A DNA stretch of 50,921 nucleotides from a virus: positions 1-50,921 of the IMG/VR virus record IMGVR_UViG_3300032241_001390. One strand, given 5' to 3'. Under the pieces are notes generated by a model. It was not told where the DNA came from. It saw only the letters and a list, made by a program, of their open reading frames with translations, and searched no databases. The first letter of the stretch is position 1. The number at the start of each line of letters is the position of its first letter. Positions 44,767 to 50,921 of the stretch are shown piece after piece. A program made the translations under genes and the position numbers.

Positions 44767-45387
44767 ATGGCTAACAATGACGGATTAACATTAGATTCTA
44801 GCGATAATTTTACTGAATCTACAGATTTATCAAATACTAAACTAGCAACTTTAGATATTTTATCAATAAACAAAGCAGATATATTTACAGCAGACGATTG
44901 CGATAAAATTATAAAAAGCTGTATAGAAGAACTATGGTTGTCTTCTAAAGTGATTGGAGATAAAAAATTACACGCATCTAAACGTCAAAAATTGCGCGGA
45001 GAAGTCGAAGGATTTCCATTCGAACCAATTAGATCAATTACTAAATCAGCAAATGACCAAATTTATGATTTTAAATTGCTAGGAATTATTGATCAAGATT
45101 TTCCACAAGTGTTTAAGTATGAGGAAAAAGATCATTATGATTGGCATATTGAGCTAACTCCTGTAGCTCCTTCGAGAAAACTTACATTTATTGTAAATTT
45201 GTCAGATCCTTCGACGTATGAAGGCGGGCAACTTGAATTTTTAAATACAGAAACAGATCCTGTATTGATGAATTCACAAGGAGGATGTGTTGTATTTCCT
45301 TCGTTCTTATCTTATAGAATTAAACCAGTTACAAAAGGTACAAAGTATATCATTATTGGAAATGTACACGGAGCATTATTTAGATGA
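44767..45387 (+). CDS. 2OG-Fe(II) oxygenase-like protein K lacking the distal His
   Basis: A 206-residue protein with a polar N-terminal 30 residues, then a PKHD/PiuC-type oxygenase domain: W-H127-I-E129 in YDWHIEL, LTFIVNLSDPSTYEGGQLEF and VVFPSFLSYRIKPVTKGTKY. In relatives this last block is FPS-x-x-x-H-x-V-T-P-V-T-x-G-x-R-Y; here Y183 stands in the iron-ligand His position and K193 in the Arg position. The adjacent gene L keeps both. K may be catalytically dead, or a partner subunit of L. Preceded by TTTTTAGGAG. It overlaps L by four bases. Confidence 0.75.
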   Translation: MANNDGLTLDSSDNFTESTDLSNTKLATLDILSINKADIFTADDCDKIIKSCIEELWLSSKVIGDKKLHASKRQKLRGEVEGFPFEPIRSITKSANDQIYDFKLLGIIDQDFPQVFKYEEKDHYDWHIELTPVAPSRKLTFIVNLSDPSTYEGGQLEFLNTETDPVLMNSQGGCVVFPSFLSYRIKPVTKGTKYIIIGNVHGALFR

Positions 45388-46187
45388 TATTGCCGTATAA
45401 TTATTGGTATTTTATCTCAGCTATTCCGCCACAAGTTTGTGATCAGATAGTTGAGTATGGTCTATCAATGATGTATGATCTTGAAAATCAATTTGGATCA
45501 CAAGTCACTGACGCTACTACAGGTGATATGAAACAAAAAGGTGGTGAAATTTATACAGGTGGCACTGCTTCTACAGTATCAACATCTAAATTTACAATCG
45601 ACGGATTAAAGAAAAAAGGAATTAAACCAGAAGAATTGTATATTAGAGATTCTAAGGTTGTATTCTTAGATAATAAATGGTTATATGAATTAATGTGGCC
45701 GTTTATTAAACAAGCAAATAAAGATGCCGGATGGAATTTCCAATGGGATTTTACTGAAAGATTTCAATTCACCAAGTACGGACCTGATCAGTTTTACGGT
45801 TGGCACGCCGATGCCGGTATGTATCCGTATTCTATGATCGATGATAAAACAGAATATCGTAAAAATCCAGACGGTTCGGACATGACAGACCCTATGGGTA
45901 ATAAAATTCCGGTAAGGATGGATATTGTTGATAACCTTGACATGGTAGGCAAGATAAGAAAAATAAGTACAACATTAAGTTTAAATGATCCGGCTGAGTA
46001 TAAAGGCGGTAATCTTCGCTTTGACTTGGGTCCTCACCGCGGTGAACGTTATCATACTTGTACTGAAATTCGTCCTCAAGGCTCGGTAATCGTATTTCCA
46101 TCGCACGTTTACCATCAAGTGACACCGGTAACAAAAGGTATAAGATACAGTTTAGTATCTTGGAGTTTAGGAAAACCATGGCAATAA
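45384..46187 (+). CDS. 2OG-Fe(II) oxygenase (PKHD-type) L
   Basis: A 267-residue prolyl-4-hydroxylase-like enzyme with an intact active site: H141-A-D143 in FYGWHADAGMYP, RKISTTLSLNDPAEYKGGNL, distal H244 in VFPSHVYHQVTPVTKG and R254 in GIRYSLVSW. Residues 155-185 form a hydrophilic insertion (DPMGNKIPVRMD) between the metal motif and the next strand. It is paralogous to gene K, with which it overlaps, and probably arose with it by duplication. Likely hydroxylates a protein or peptide side chain; target not known. Confidence 0.8.
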   Translation: MILPYNYWYFISAIPPQVCDQIVEYGLSMMYDLENQFGSQVTDATTGDMKQKGGEIYTGGTASTVSTSKFTIDGLKKKGIKPEELYIRDSKVVFLDNKWLYELMWPFIKQANKDAGWNFQWDFTERFQFTKYGPDQFYGWHADAGMYPYSMIDDKTEYRKNPDGSDMTDPMGNKIPVRMDIVDNLDMVGKIRKISTTLSLNDPAEYKGGNLRFDLGPHRGERYHTCTEIRPQGSVIVFPSHVYHQVTPVTKGIRYSLVSWSLGKPWQ

Positions 46188-46792
46188 TATTACCAGAACA
46201 ATTTAAAGAAAACAAGTACTTAGATCTTAAAAGTGTTATAACCAAAGATATTTGTAAAATTGTGACCAAATATGCGTTGCTACAAGAAGTAACTGAATTT
46301 GATCCCGAGTTAGGCGAAACTGCTCAAGTAGCAAACGCACATTCTAAGTACGCCGATACTTTAATGGAAACGTTGCTTCATTTTTTACAACCTATAATGG
46401 AAAAAAATACAGGCTTAGAATTGTGCCCTACATATAGTTATTATCGTGTATATCACCCAGGGATGACCTTAGCTCACCATATAGACCGTCCTAGTTGTGA
46501 GATAAGTACTACTGTATGTTTTGGTATAAACTATACAGATACTGACCCAGATTATAGATGGGGAATGTACGTAGATTCTGGTATTTTATGTAAACAAGAT
46601 CCGGGCGATATTATTGTTTATAGAGGCTGTGACGTAGATCACTGGCGTGACGAGTTCAAAGCCGGCCCAGGAAGCTATCAAGTACAAGGTTTTTTCCATT
46701 ATATAAATAAAGACGGTCCGTACTATCCAGCGTATGCCTATGATAAACGCCCCGGTTTAGGATATAAAGATTCAAACAGGCTAAATAACTAA
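46178..46792 (+). CDS. 2OG-Fe(II) oxygenase M
   Basis: About 204 residues from ATG 46178, chosen because TAGGAA lies five bases upstream; a TTG six codons earlier is less likely. The metal motif is H101-I-D103 in LAHHIDRPSCEIS, followed by a W-G-M-Y-V-D strand and PGDIIVYRGCDVDH155W with the distal His. The usual Arg is not found in its expected place (SYQVQGFFHY), so the 2-oxoglutarate anchor is uncertain. It overlaps gene L by ten bases and is the last gene of the island, 21 bases before the tail assembly chaperone, which is on the same strand. Confidence 0.72.
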   Translation: MAIILPEQFKENKYLDLKSVITKDICKIVTKYALLQEVTEFDPELGETAQVANAHSKYADTLMETLLHFLQPIMEKNTGLELCPTYSYYRVYHPGMTLAHHIDRPSCEISTTVCFGINYTDTDPDYRWGMYVDSGILCKQDPGDIIVYRGCDVDHWRDEFKAGPGSYQVQGFFHYINKDGPYYPAYAYDKRPGLGYKDSNRLNN

Positions 46793-46813
46793 TAATGGAT
46801 TTGGAGAAAAACA

Positions 46814-47266
46814 ATGGCGACACCCGCAATTAAAGTGTTTACAGTAGATGACGTAGTATCAGTTGATACTATTCAGCGTGGTACTGGACAAGAAACAGAA
46901 ATCATGTGTAAAATTTTGTTCAAAGGCTGTACTAACAAAGTTGATTTTTATGCTAATTTGAACGGTCGTAATCCTTTCACAATAGATATGTGGAATAGAT
47001 TACATGCCGAGCAGTGGGGCGAGGTAGTGTTTCCACCGAGTGACTACAGAACATTGCCTACCGAGCAAGAAGAACTAGAAGTAGAAGTTCGTGCTAACCG
47101 TGATGCTTTATTACAAGCTAGCGATTGGACCGACACAACTGCTGGTCAAAGCAGATTAACAGCAGATCAAATAACTGCTTACGCTACTTATAGACAATCA
47201 TTGCGCGATCTTACAGCTCAACAGGAATTTCCTTGGGACCCTACTTGGCCTACAGCACCACAATAA
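46814..47266 (+). CDS. Tail fibre assembly chaperone-like protein
   Basis: A 150-residue protein whose last 55 residues match the Phage_tail_APC-type pattern (PF16778-like): LLQASDWTDT, an intervening helix with ITAYATYRQSLRDL and a C-terminal P-W-x-P-x-W-P-x-x-P. The N-terminal 80 residues are a compact domain with TEIMCKILFKGC and YRTLPTEQEELE. Such proteins assist fibre or tail folding. Its position links the oxidative island to tail assembly: it is downstream of oxygenase M on the same transcript and is followed by a strong terminator. A TTGGAGA site precedes the start. Confidence 0.75.
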   Translation: MATPAIKVFTVDDVVSVDTIQRGTGQETEIMCKILFKGCTNKVDFYANLNGRNPFTIDMWNRLHAEQWGEVVFPPSDYRTLPTEQEELEVEVRANRDALLQASDWTDTTAGQSRLTADQITAYATYRQSLRDLTAQQEFPWDPTWPTAPQ

Positions 47267-47281
47267 ATTAAAGAGATCAAT

Positions 47282-47309
47282 AAAAAAGCAGATTAAATCT
47301 GCTTTTTTT
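47282..47309. terminator. Bidirectional intrinsic terminator
   Basis: AGCAGAT-TAA-ATCTGCT forms a perfect 7-bp stem flanked by an A-run on the left (47282-47286) and a T-run on the right (47304-47309). Each strand sees a stem followed by Us, so it can terminate both the plus-strand chaperone unit and the minus-strand groEL unit that converge here. Confidence 0.9.
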
Positions 47310-47324
47310 AACGAGTATAATTAA

Positions 47325-48992
47325 TTAAACATTATACTTTTCTGGTAATGGATGTCCTGCTGGAGGACTTGGATCCGGAGCTCCGCCAGCTTTTCTTTCA
47401 AGCGGTACTTCGTAAATCGCACAGTCCGTTGTCAATAGCAGTCCTGCTACACTAGCGGCATTAATCAATGCAGCTTTTACAACTTTAGTAGGATCTATAA
47501 TTCCAGTTTCAAACATATTGCCAAAAGTACTGTCACTTGCGTCATAACCAACTTCTGTGTCTGATTCTTTTACTTTATTAACAATAACATCTGGACTGTC
47601 ACCTGCATTTTCAGCAATTTGACGTAAAGGTTCTTCTAAAGCACGTAGTACAATTTGGATACCTGCGTTTTGCTCGTCATTATTGCCTTTAAGATCTTTT
47701 AATTTTTCTTTAATTCTAATATACGCTACGCCGCCACCAGGAACAATACCTTCTTCCATAGCTGCACGTGTTGCGTGTAATGAGTCATCGATACGATCTT
47801 TCTTTTCCATCATTTCGGTGTTAGTAGCGGCACCGACACGAATTACACTAATTCCGCCCGATAGCTTACTAATACGCTCAAGCTGTCCTTCGCGATTAAA
47901 GTTACTATCACCGTGTGGTTCTTCTTCTAGCTCTTGTTTAATACTAGCAACACGAGCGTCGACATCGTCTTTACTACCATGGCCACCGATAATAAGTGTG
48001 CTTGTACGTGTAATTTCAACTCTATTACATTGACCTAAGTCTGACAATTCAAGATTTTTAACTTGTTTGCCTGTAACTTCGCTAAGAACTTTTCCGCCGG
48101 TTAGAATAGCAATATCTTCCATTAGTATTGTTCTACGTGGGCCTTTCCAATCTGGACCGCGAACAGCACACGTCTTAATATTTCCACGATGTGTGTTAAC
48201 TACTAGTGTAGCTAACGCATCGTTTTCAACTTGTTCCGCCATAATTAAAAATGGACGTCCAGTAGCCGCTAATTTTTCTAAAGCAGGAACTAAATCATTA
48301 ACATTTAAAATTGGTCTATCAGCTAGTACAATATATGGATTTTCTAAAATACAACGTCCTTTATCTGCATTAACAAAATATGGACTTAACATACCTTGTT
48401 CATAAGATAAACCGCTAACAGAATCTAATTCGTCTTTTAATCCGTTGCCGCTTTCAACTGTAACAGTACCCATTTTACCTACTTTAGTAAGTGCGTCGGC
48501 AATTAACTGTCCCATTTCTCCGTCATTATTAGCAGAAATTGTTGCTACTTGAGCGATAGTTGTTGGATCTTCACATTCCTTACTCATAGTAGCTAGTTCA
48601 TCTACTACTGTTTGGACAGCTAAATCTATACCTCTTTTAAGATTAATAGGGCTCATGCCAGCTGTAACATATTTCATGCCTTCGCGGACCATAGCTTGTG
48701 TTAATACTGTAGCAGTAGTAGTACCGTCGCCGATATCATCTGCTGTCTGGTTAGCTACTTGCTTGATTAGTCGAACACCGCTATCTGCTAGTTTATCTTC
48801 TAACACAATTTCACGTGCTACTGTAACACCGTCTTTAGTAATATGTGGAGCACCGTGTTCTCTTTGAATAACAACGTTACGACCTTTAGGGCCTAGTGTA
48901 ACTCTAACAGCATCTGCTAAAATATTAACACCGGCTACAATTCTATCTCTACTTTCTTGGCCTAGAATTACAACTCTTGGATTTAATGCCAT
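47325..48992 (-). CDS. groL: Chaperonin GroEL (Hsp60)
   Basis: A 555-residue group I chaperonin subunit, close to the 548 of E. coli. GPKGRNV (34-40), D54 in TKDGVTVA, D89 in GDGTTTATV and D403 in DDSLHATRAA correspond to the nucleotide- and Mg-binding residues and the catalytic Asp398. PGGGVAY follows. The apical domain is complete. The C-terminus ends KAGGAPDPSPPAGHPLPEKYNV in place of the usual GGM-repeat tail. It is four bases from groES on the same strand. Phage T4 uses the host GroEL with its own gp31; carrying a full GroEL as well is uncommon for tailed phages, so it likely folds capsid or very large fibre proteins. Confidence 0.95.
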   Translation of the reverse strand: MALNPRVVILGQESRDRIVAGVNILADAVRVTLGPKGRNVVIQREHGAPHITKDGVTVAREIVLEDKLADSGVRLIKQVANQTADDIGDGTTTATVLTQAMVREGMKYVTAGMSPINLKRGIDLAVQTVVDELATMSKECEDPTTIAQVATISANNDGEMGQLIADALTKVGKMGTVTVESGNGLKDELDSVSGLSYEQGMLSPYFVNADKGRCILENPYIVLADRPILNVNDLVPALEKLAATGRPFLIMAEQVENDALATLVVNTHRGNIKTCAVRGPDWKGPRRTILMEDIAILTGGKVLSEVTGKQVKNLELSDLGQCNRVEITRTSTLIIGGHGSKDDVDARVASIKQELEEEPHGDSNFNREGQLERISKLSGGISVIRVGAATNTEMMEKKDRIDDSLHATRAAMEEGIVPGGGVAYIRIKEKLKDLKGNNDEQNAGIQIVLRALEEPLRQIAENAGDSPDVIVNKVKESDTEVGYDASDSTFGNMFETGIIDPTKVVKAALINAASVAGLLLTTDCAIYEVPLERKAGGAPDPSPPAGHPLPEKYNV

Positions 48993-48995
48993 ATA

Positions 48996-49292
48996 TTACT
49001 CCTGTTTTAAAATAGCTAAAACTTCTTTTTCTTCTAGAATTAGAAATTCTTCTGAATCAATTTTTGCTGGATGACCTGCGTATTTTGGAAATAAAATAAC
49101 ATCACCTTCTTTGACGGGCATAGGTAATAAAACGCCATCGTCATTTAATTTTCCCGGTCCAACTGAAATTACTGTACCGGTTGTTGGTCGTTCTTTTGCG
49201 TCGTCTGGAAGCACTAAACCAGATTTGGTTTTGGCTTCGTCTTCGATTTTTTGAACAACTATATTGTCTCTGATAGGAACAATTTGTGTCAT
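48996..49292 (-). CDS. groS: Co-chaperonin GroES (Hsp10)
   Basis: A 98-residue co-chaperonin, the size of E. coli GroES (97). It opens IVPIRDNIVVQKIEDE, carries the mobile loop KTKSGLVLPDD with an L-V-L hydrophobic tripeptide that docks on GroEL, and the barrel strands GTVISVGPGK, VKEGDVILFPKYAG and EEFLILEEKEVLAIL. It is a bacterial-type GroES, not a gp31-like protein. It is the first gene of the groES-groEL pair, with a CAGGAGA ribosome-binding site. Confidence 0.95.
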   Translation of the reverse strand: MTQIVPIRDNIVVQKIEDEAKTKSGLVLPDDAKERPTTGTVISVGPGKLNDDGVLLPMPVKEGDVILFPKYAGHPAKIDSEEFLILEEKEVLAILKQE

Positions 49293-49360
49293 ACTTCTCT
49301 CCTGAATTATTGTACTCTTTAATTTATCATATATCCTATGGATATAGAATTAAATTTGGC
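49293..49360 (-). promoter_or_regulatory. groES upstream region
   Basis: Between the Nudix stop and the groES start, reading on the minus strand: a 6-bp inverted repeat ATATCC-TAT-GGATAT (49331-49345), then GATAAATTA (49328-49320), close to the late box, and CAGGAGA just before the ATG. No CIRCE-type element is seen. This suggests groESL has its own late-type promoter. Confidence 0.4.
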
Positions 49361-49810
49361 TTAGATTAAATCTACTAAATCAAATACTGTTTGTAGTTTT
49401 GTTCGAATAGTTTTTGAACTAAAACTATTTCGTAGCCCTTGATGCAAAGGCTTAGGAGCTCGATCAATCGTGGCCCACGACCAGCCTTGATGTTCATCGC
49501 TGAGTTCGGGTACAAATTCCTTGTCTATTACACACATGTAGGTGTGAAAATTAAACACACGATCGTTTGATACAAATGTTTCTAAAGGAATTGTTTTTAA
49601 AATTTTAGGTGTTGCGCCAATCTCTTCAACAATTTCTCTTTGAAGACCTTGCCATGGAGTTTCGCCAGTAATATTAGTACCACCCACAAGGCCCCATGTG
49701 CCTTCGTGTTTGCCATGTGCTTTTTGTAATAGTAAAAACCGTCGTGTGGATTTGGCGTAGAATAATGCTCCGCTACAAACTATCTGATCTTTTACAATAC
49801 TATTTTCCAT
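49361..49810 (-). CDS. Nudix hydrolase
   Basis: A 149-residue Nudix protein. The Nudix box G44-x5-E50-x7-R58-E59-x2-E62-E63-x-G65 is complete (GGTNITGETPWQGLQREI, then VEEIGA). The N-terminal strand FLLLQKAHGKHEGTWGLVGG is typical. The family hydrolyses nucleoside diphosphates linked to another moiety; ADP-ribose, dinucleotide polyphosphates, oxidised nucleotides or capped RNA are all possible. T4 encodes a Nudix enzyme (NudE.1), but sequence alone cannot assign the substrate here. Its start overlaps the gp15-like stop region by 19 bases, so it is coupled to a structural gene. Confidence 0.9.
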   Translation of the reverse strand: MENSIVKDQIVCSGALFYAKSTRRFLLLQKAHGKHEGTWGLVGGTNITGETPWQGLQREIVEEIGATPKILKTIPLETFVSNDRVFNFHTYMCVIDKEFVPELSDEHQGWSWATIDRAPKPLHQGLRNSFSSKTIRTKLQTVFDLVDLI

Positions 49811-50921
49811 TGGGACGACGCATATTCACCTTCAAAGCTCTTGACCCATGAAACACCGTTCCACAAGTACTGAACTCCTGTATATATATTCGTCATCCAC
49901 ACTAAGGTGTCTGAGATCTGAGCGGAATCAAATACTATTTGCCACTCTGTGCCAGTCCATTCTATAATGTCGTTGGCCTTGGCCACTAGTGCGCCCCACT
50001 CGCTGGCAGGCTGTTCGTTGATTGCAGCTCCTATATCTTCTACTAACAAATAGCGTGTACCTGGAGCAACAGCCACATTGGGAGGATTAACTTCGTTGTG
50101 CGGACGATGCGGATTAAATGTCTGCGGATTAATAATAGCATCAAATGTTCCAGGACTATTGGGTCGATATTGTGTAGCGCCAGGACTGTTTATGGCACTA
50201 TTGGTAGTTAATGTATCTGGATTCCAGTTCACAGTAAGCACAGTGTAATCTAATGGGTTAAGAGCAATGGTTCCCACAATATAAGTTTGATTGGGTTGTA
50301 GTAAAAACAGTTGGCTTGAGCCTGCTACATATTTTCCAGGGTATTGACTGAAGACTTCTAACCAGTTGATGCCAGGACCCTGTCTAACACCAGGTTCTAA
50401 GCTAGGTTCGGGAGGAACAACACTTTCGTGTGGTCCTAACAACAATGCTTGACCAATACCTTGTTGATTATTGTAAACTTGTATTTTATAACCACTAACT
50501 GTGGCAGTAACTCCGCCTAGTGATTCTTGTAGTGTAGTAGTTGCCGCTACAGGATCTTGGCCAAGTCCAGCAATATATGTGCCACTGGTAATACTACTGT
50601 TGTGCATGCTGGCAACAATTTTGGTAACAACGCCAAGATGTTTGACCTTAACAGGCGGACTAATCCAAGCAGGGGTACTCACAGTCAATGTGGCAATATC
50701 TATAGGAGTATCATTGCCCACTGGCACTGTACGACTATCCCAATTGATATCTTCTAAATTCAATACACTTAAACTGGTCCAATCTATGTAGTTGTCAGTT
50801 GTTTGTAGTTCCAAACTGGGGTTGAATAGCACTAGTATCTGTTCAAGAATTTGTAATTTTTGATCTGTACTGCTGGACCAAATATCCACTTTCATTTTTA
50901 ATTGAAATGGAGTGGGCATCA
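49792..50921 (-). CDS. Tail sheath stabilizer, T4 gp15-like (partial, N-terminus beyond window)
   Basis: At least 375 residues. The first visible block, PFQLKMKVDIWSSSTDQKLQ, ILEQILVLFNPSLELQ and the later TLTVSTPAWISPPVKVK, parallels the C-terminal part of T4 gp15 (FTRYEDDMFQIVEQILPYF and LTFEVNGWMYPP), which caps the tail and stabilises the sheath. The Met at 50919 lies at the window edge and probably sits inside the protein, because the gp15 N-terminal half is missing. After the gp15-like part come about 240 further residues, including LVEDIGAAINEQ, WGALVAKANDIIEW and TGVQYLWNGVSWVKSFEGEY, a C-terminal extension I recall in marine T4-like relatives. Confidence 0.75.
   Translation of the reverse strand, partial: MPTPFQLKMKVDIWSSSTDQKLQILEQILVLFNPSLELQTTDNYIDWTSLSVLNLEDINWDSRTVPVGNDTPIDIATLTVSTPAWISPPVKVKHLGVVTKIVASMHNSSITSGTYIAGLGQDPVAATTTLQESLGGVTATVSGYKIQVYNNQQGIGQALLLGPHESVVPPEPSLEPGVRQGPGINWLEVFSQYPGKYVAGSSQLFLLQPNQTYIVGTIALNPLDYTVLTVNWNPDTLTTNSAINSPGATQYRPNSPGTFDAIINPQTFNPHRPHNEVNPPNVAVAPGTRYLLVEDIGAAINEQPASEWGALVAKANDIIEWTGTEWQIVFDSAQISDTLVWMTNIYTGVQYLWNGVSWVKSFEGEYASSQWKIVL

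Noticed and set aside
46702-46709. Perfect TATAAATA on the plus strand inside oxygenase M
   Set aside because: It lies in coding sequence about 105 bases before the chaperone gene; a chance match is likely in AT-rich DNA. A weak internal promoter cannot be excluded.
30001-46792. Island as a bacterial biosynthetic gene cluster
   Set aside because: No NRPS, PKS, RiPP precursor, transporter or regulator is present, and the flanks are phage tail genes on both sides.
48067-48867. Open frames antisense to groEL
   Set aside because: groEL is complete and conserved on the minus strand; these are shadows without start signals.
1-50921. CRISPR array, tRNA genes, insertion sequences or attachment sites
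   Set aside because: No regularly spaced short repeats, cloverleaf-like sequences, transposase genes or terminal inverted repeats were recognised by eye.

Overview
The window is a segment of a large, AT-rich tailed-phage genome, most likely a T4-like myovirus of an aquatic bacterium. The evidence is a T4 gp15-like tail sheath stabilizer at the right edge, GATAAATA/TATAAATA late-promoter boxes, a long tail-fibre/adhesin locus, an S74 chaperone-tipped fibre, a tail assembly chaperone domain and no bacterial housekeeping genes except groEL/groES. The host cannot be determined from this sequence. No photosynthesis gene, integrase, tRNA or CRISPR array was recognised. No gene-free stretch exceeds 300 bases; the longest is a structured 143-base gap at 3802-3944.

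Layout. (1) 1-30004, plus strand: virion fibre locus. It holds small fibre and beta-sandwich proteins, two paralogous giant proteins of 2801 and 3623 residues (seven chitin-binding-like N-terminal repeats, beta-helix, BNR-like segment, shared C-terminal tail), an S74 self-processing fibre, and three tandem glycine-rich adhesins. (2) 30001-46792: an accessory island of 19 genes on alternating strands. It has five flavin-dependent (tryptophan-type) halogenase homologues, twelve 2-oxoglutarate/Fe(II) oxygenase-like proteins (one fused to an HD-like domain, one lacking its distal iron-ligand His), and two paralogous proteins of unknown function. (3) 46814-47266: tail assembly chaperone, closed by a bidirectional terminator. 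(4) 47325-50921, minus strand: groEL, groES, a Nudix hydrolase and the partial gp15-like gene.

The island is the most unusual part. It forms six short, tightly coupled transcription units separated by three divergent promoter gaps and three overlapping convergent gene ends, and lies between the adhesins and the tail assembly chaperone. The simplest reading is a phage-encoded oxidative tailoring set (halogenation plus hydroxylation). Its position suggests, without proving, that it acts on fibre or adhesin proteins; small molecules or host surface components are alternatives. No flavin reductase is visible, so reduced flavin would have to come from the host or from elsewhere in the genome.
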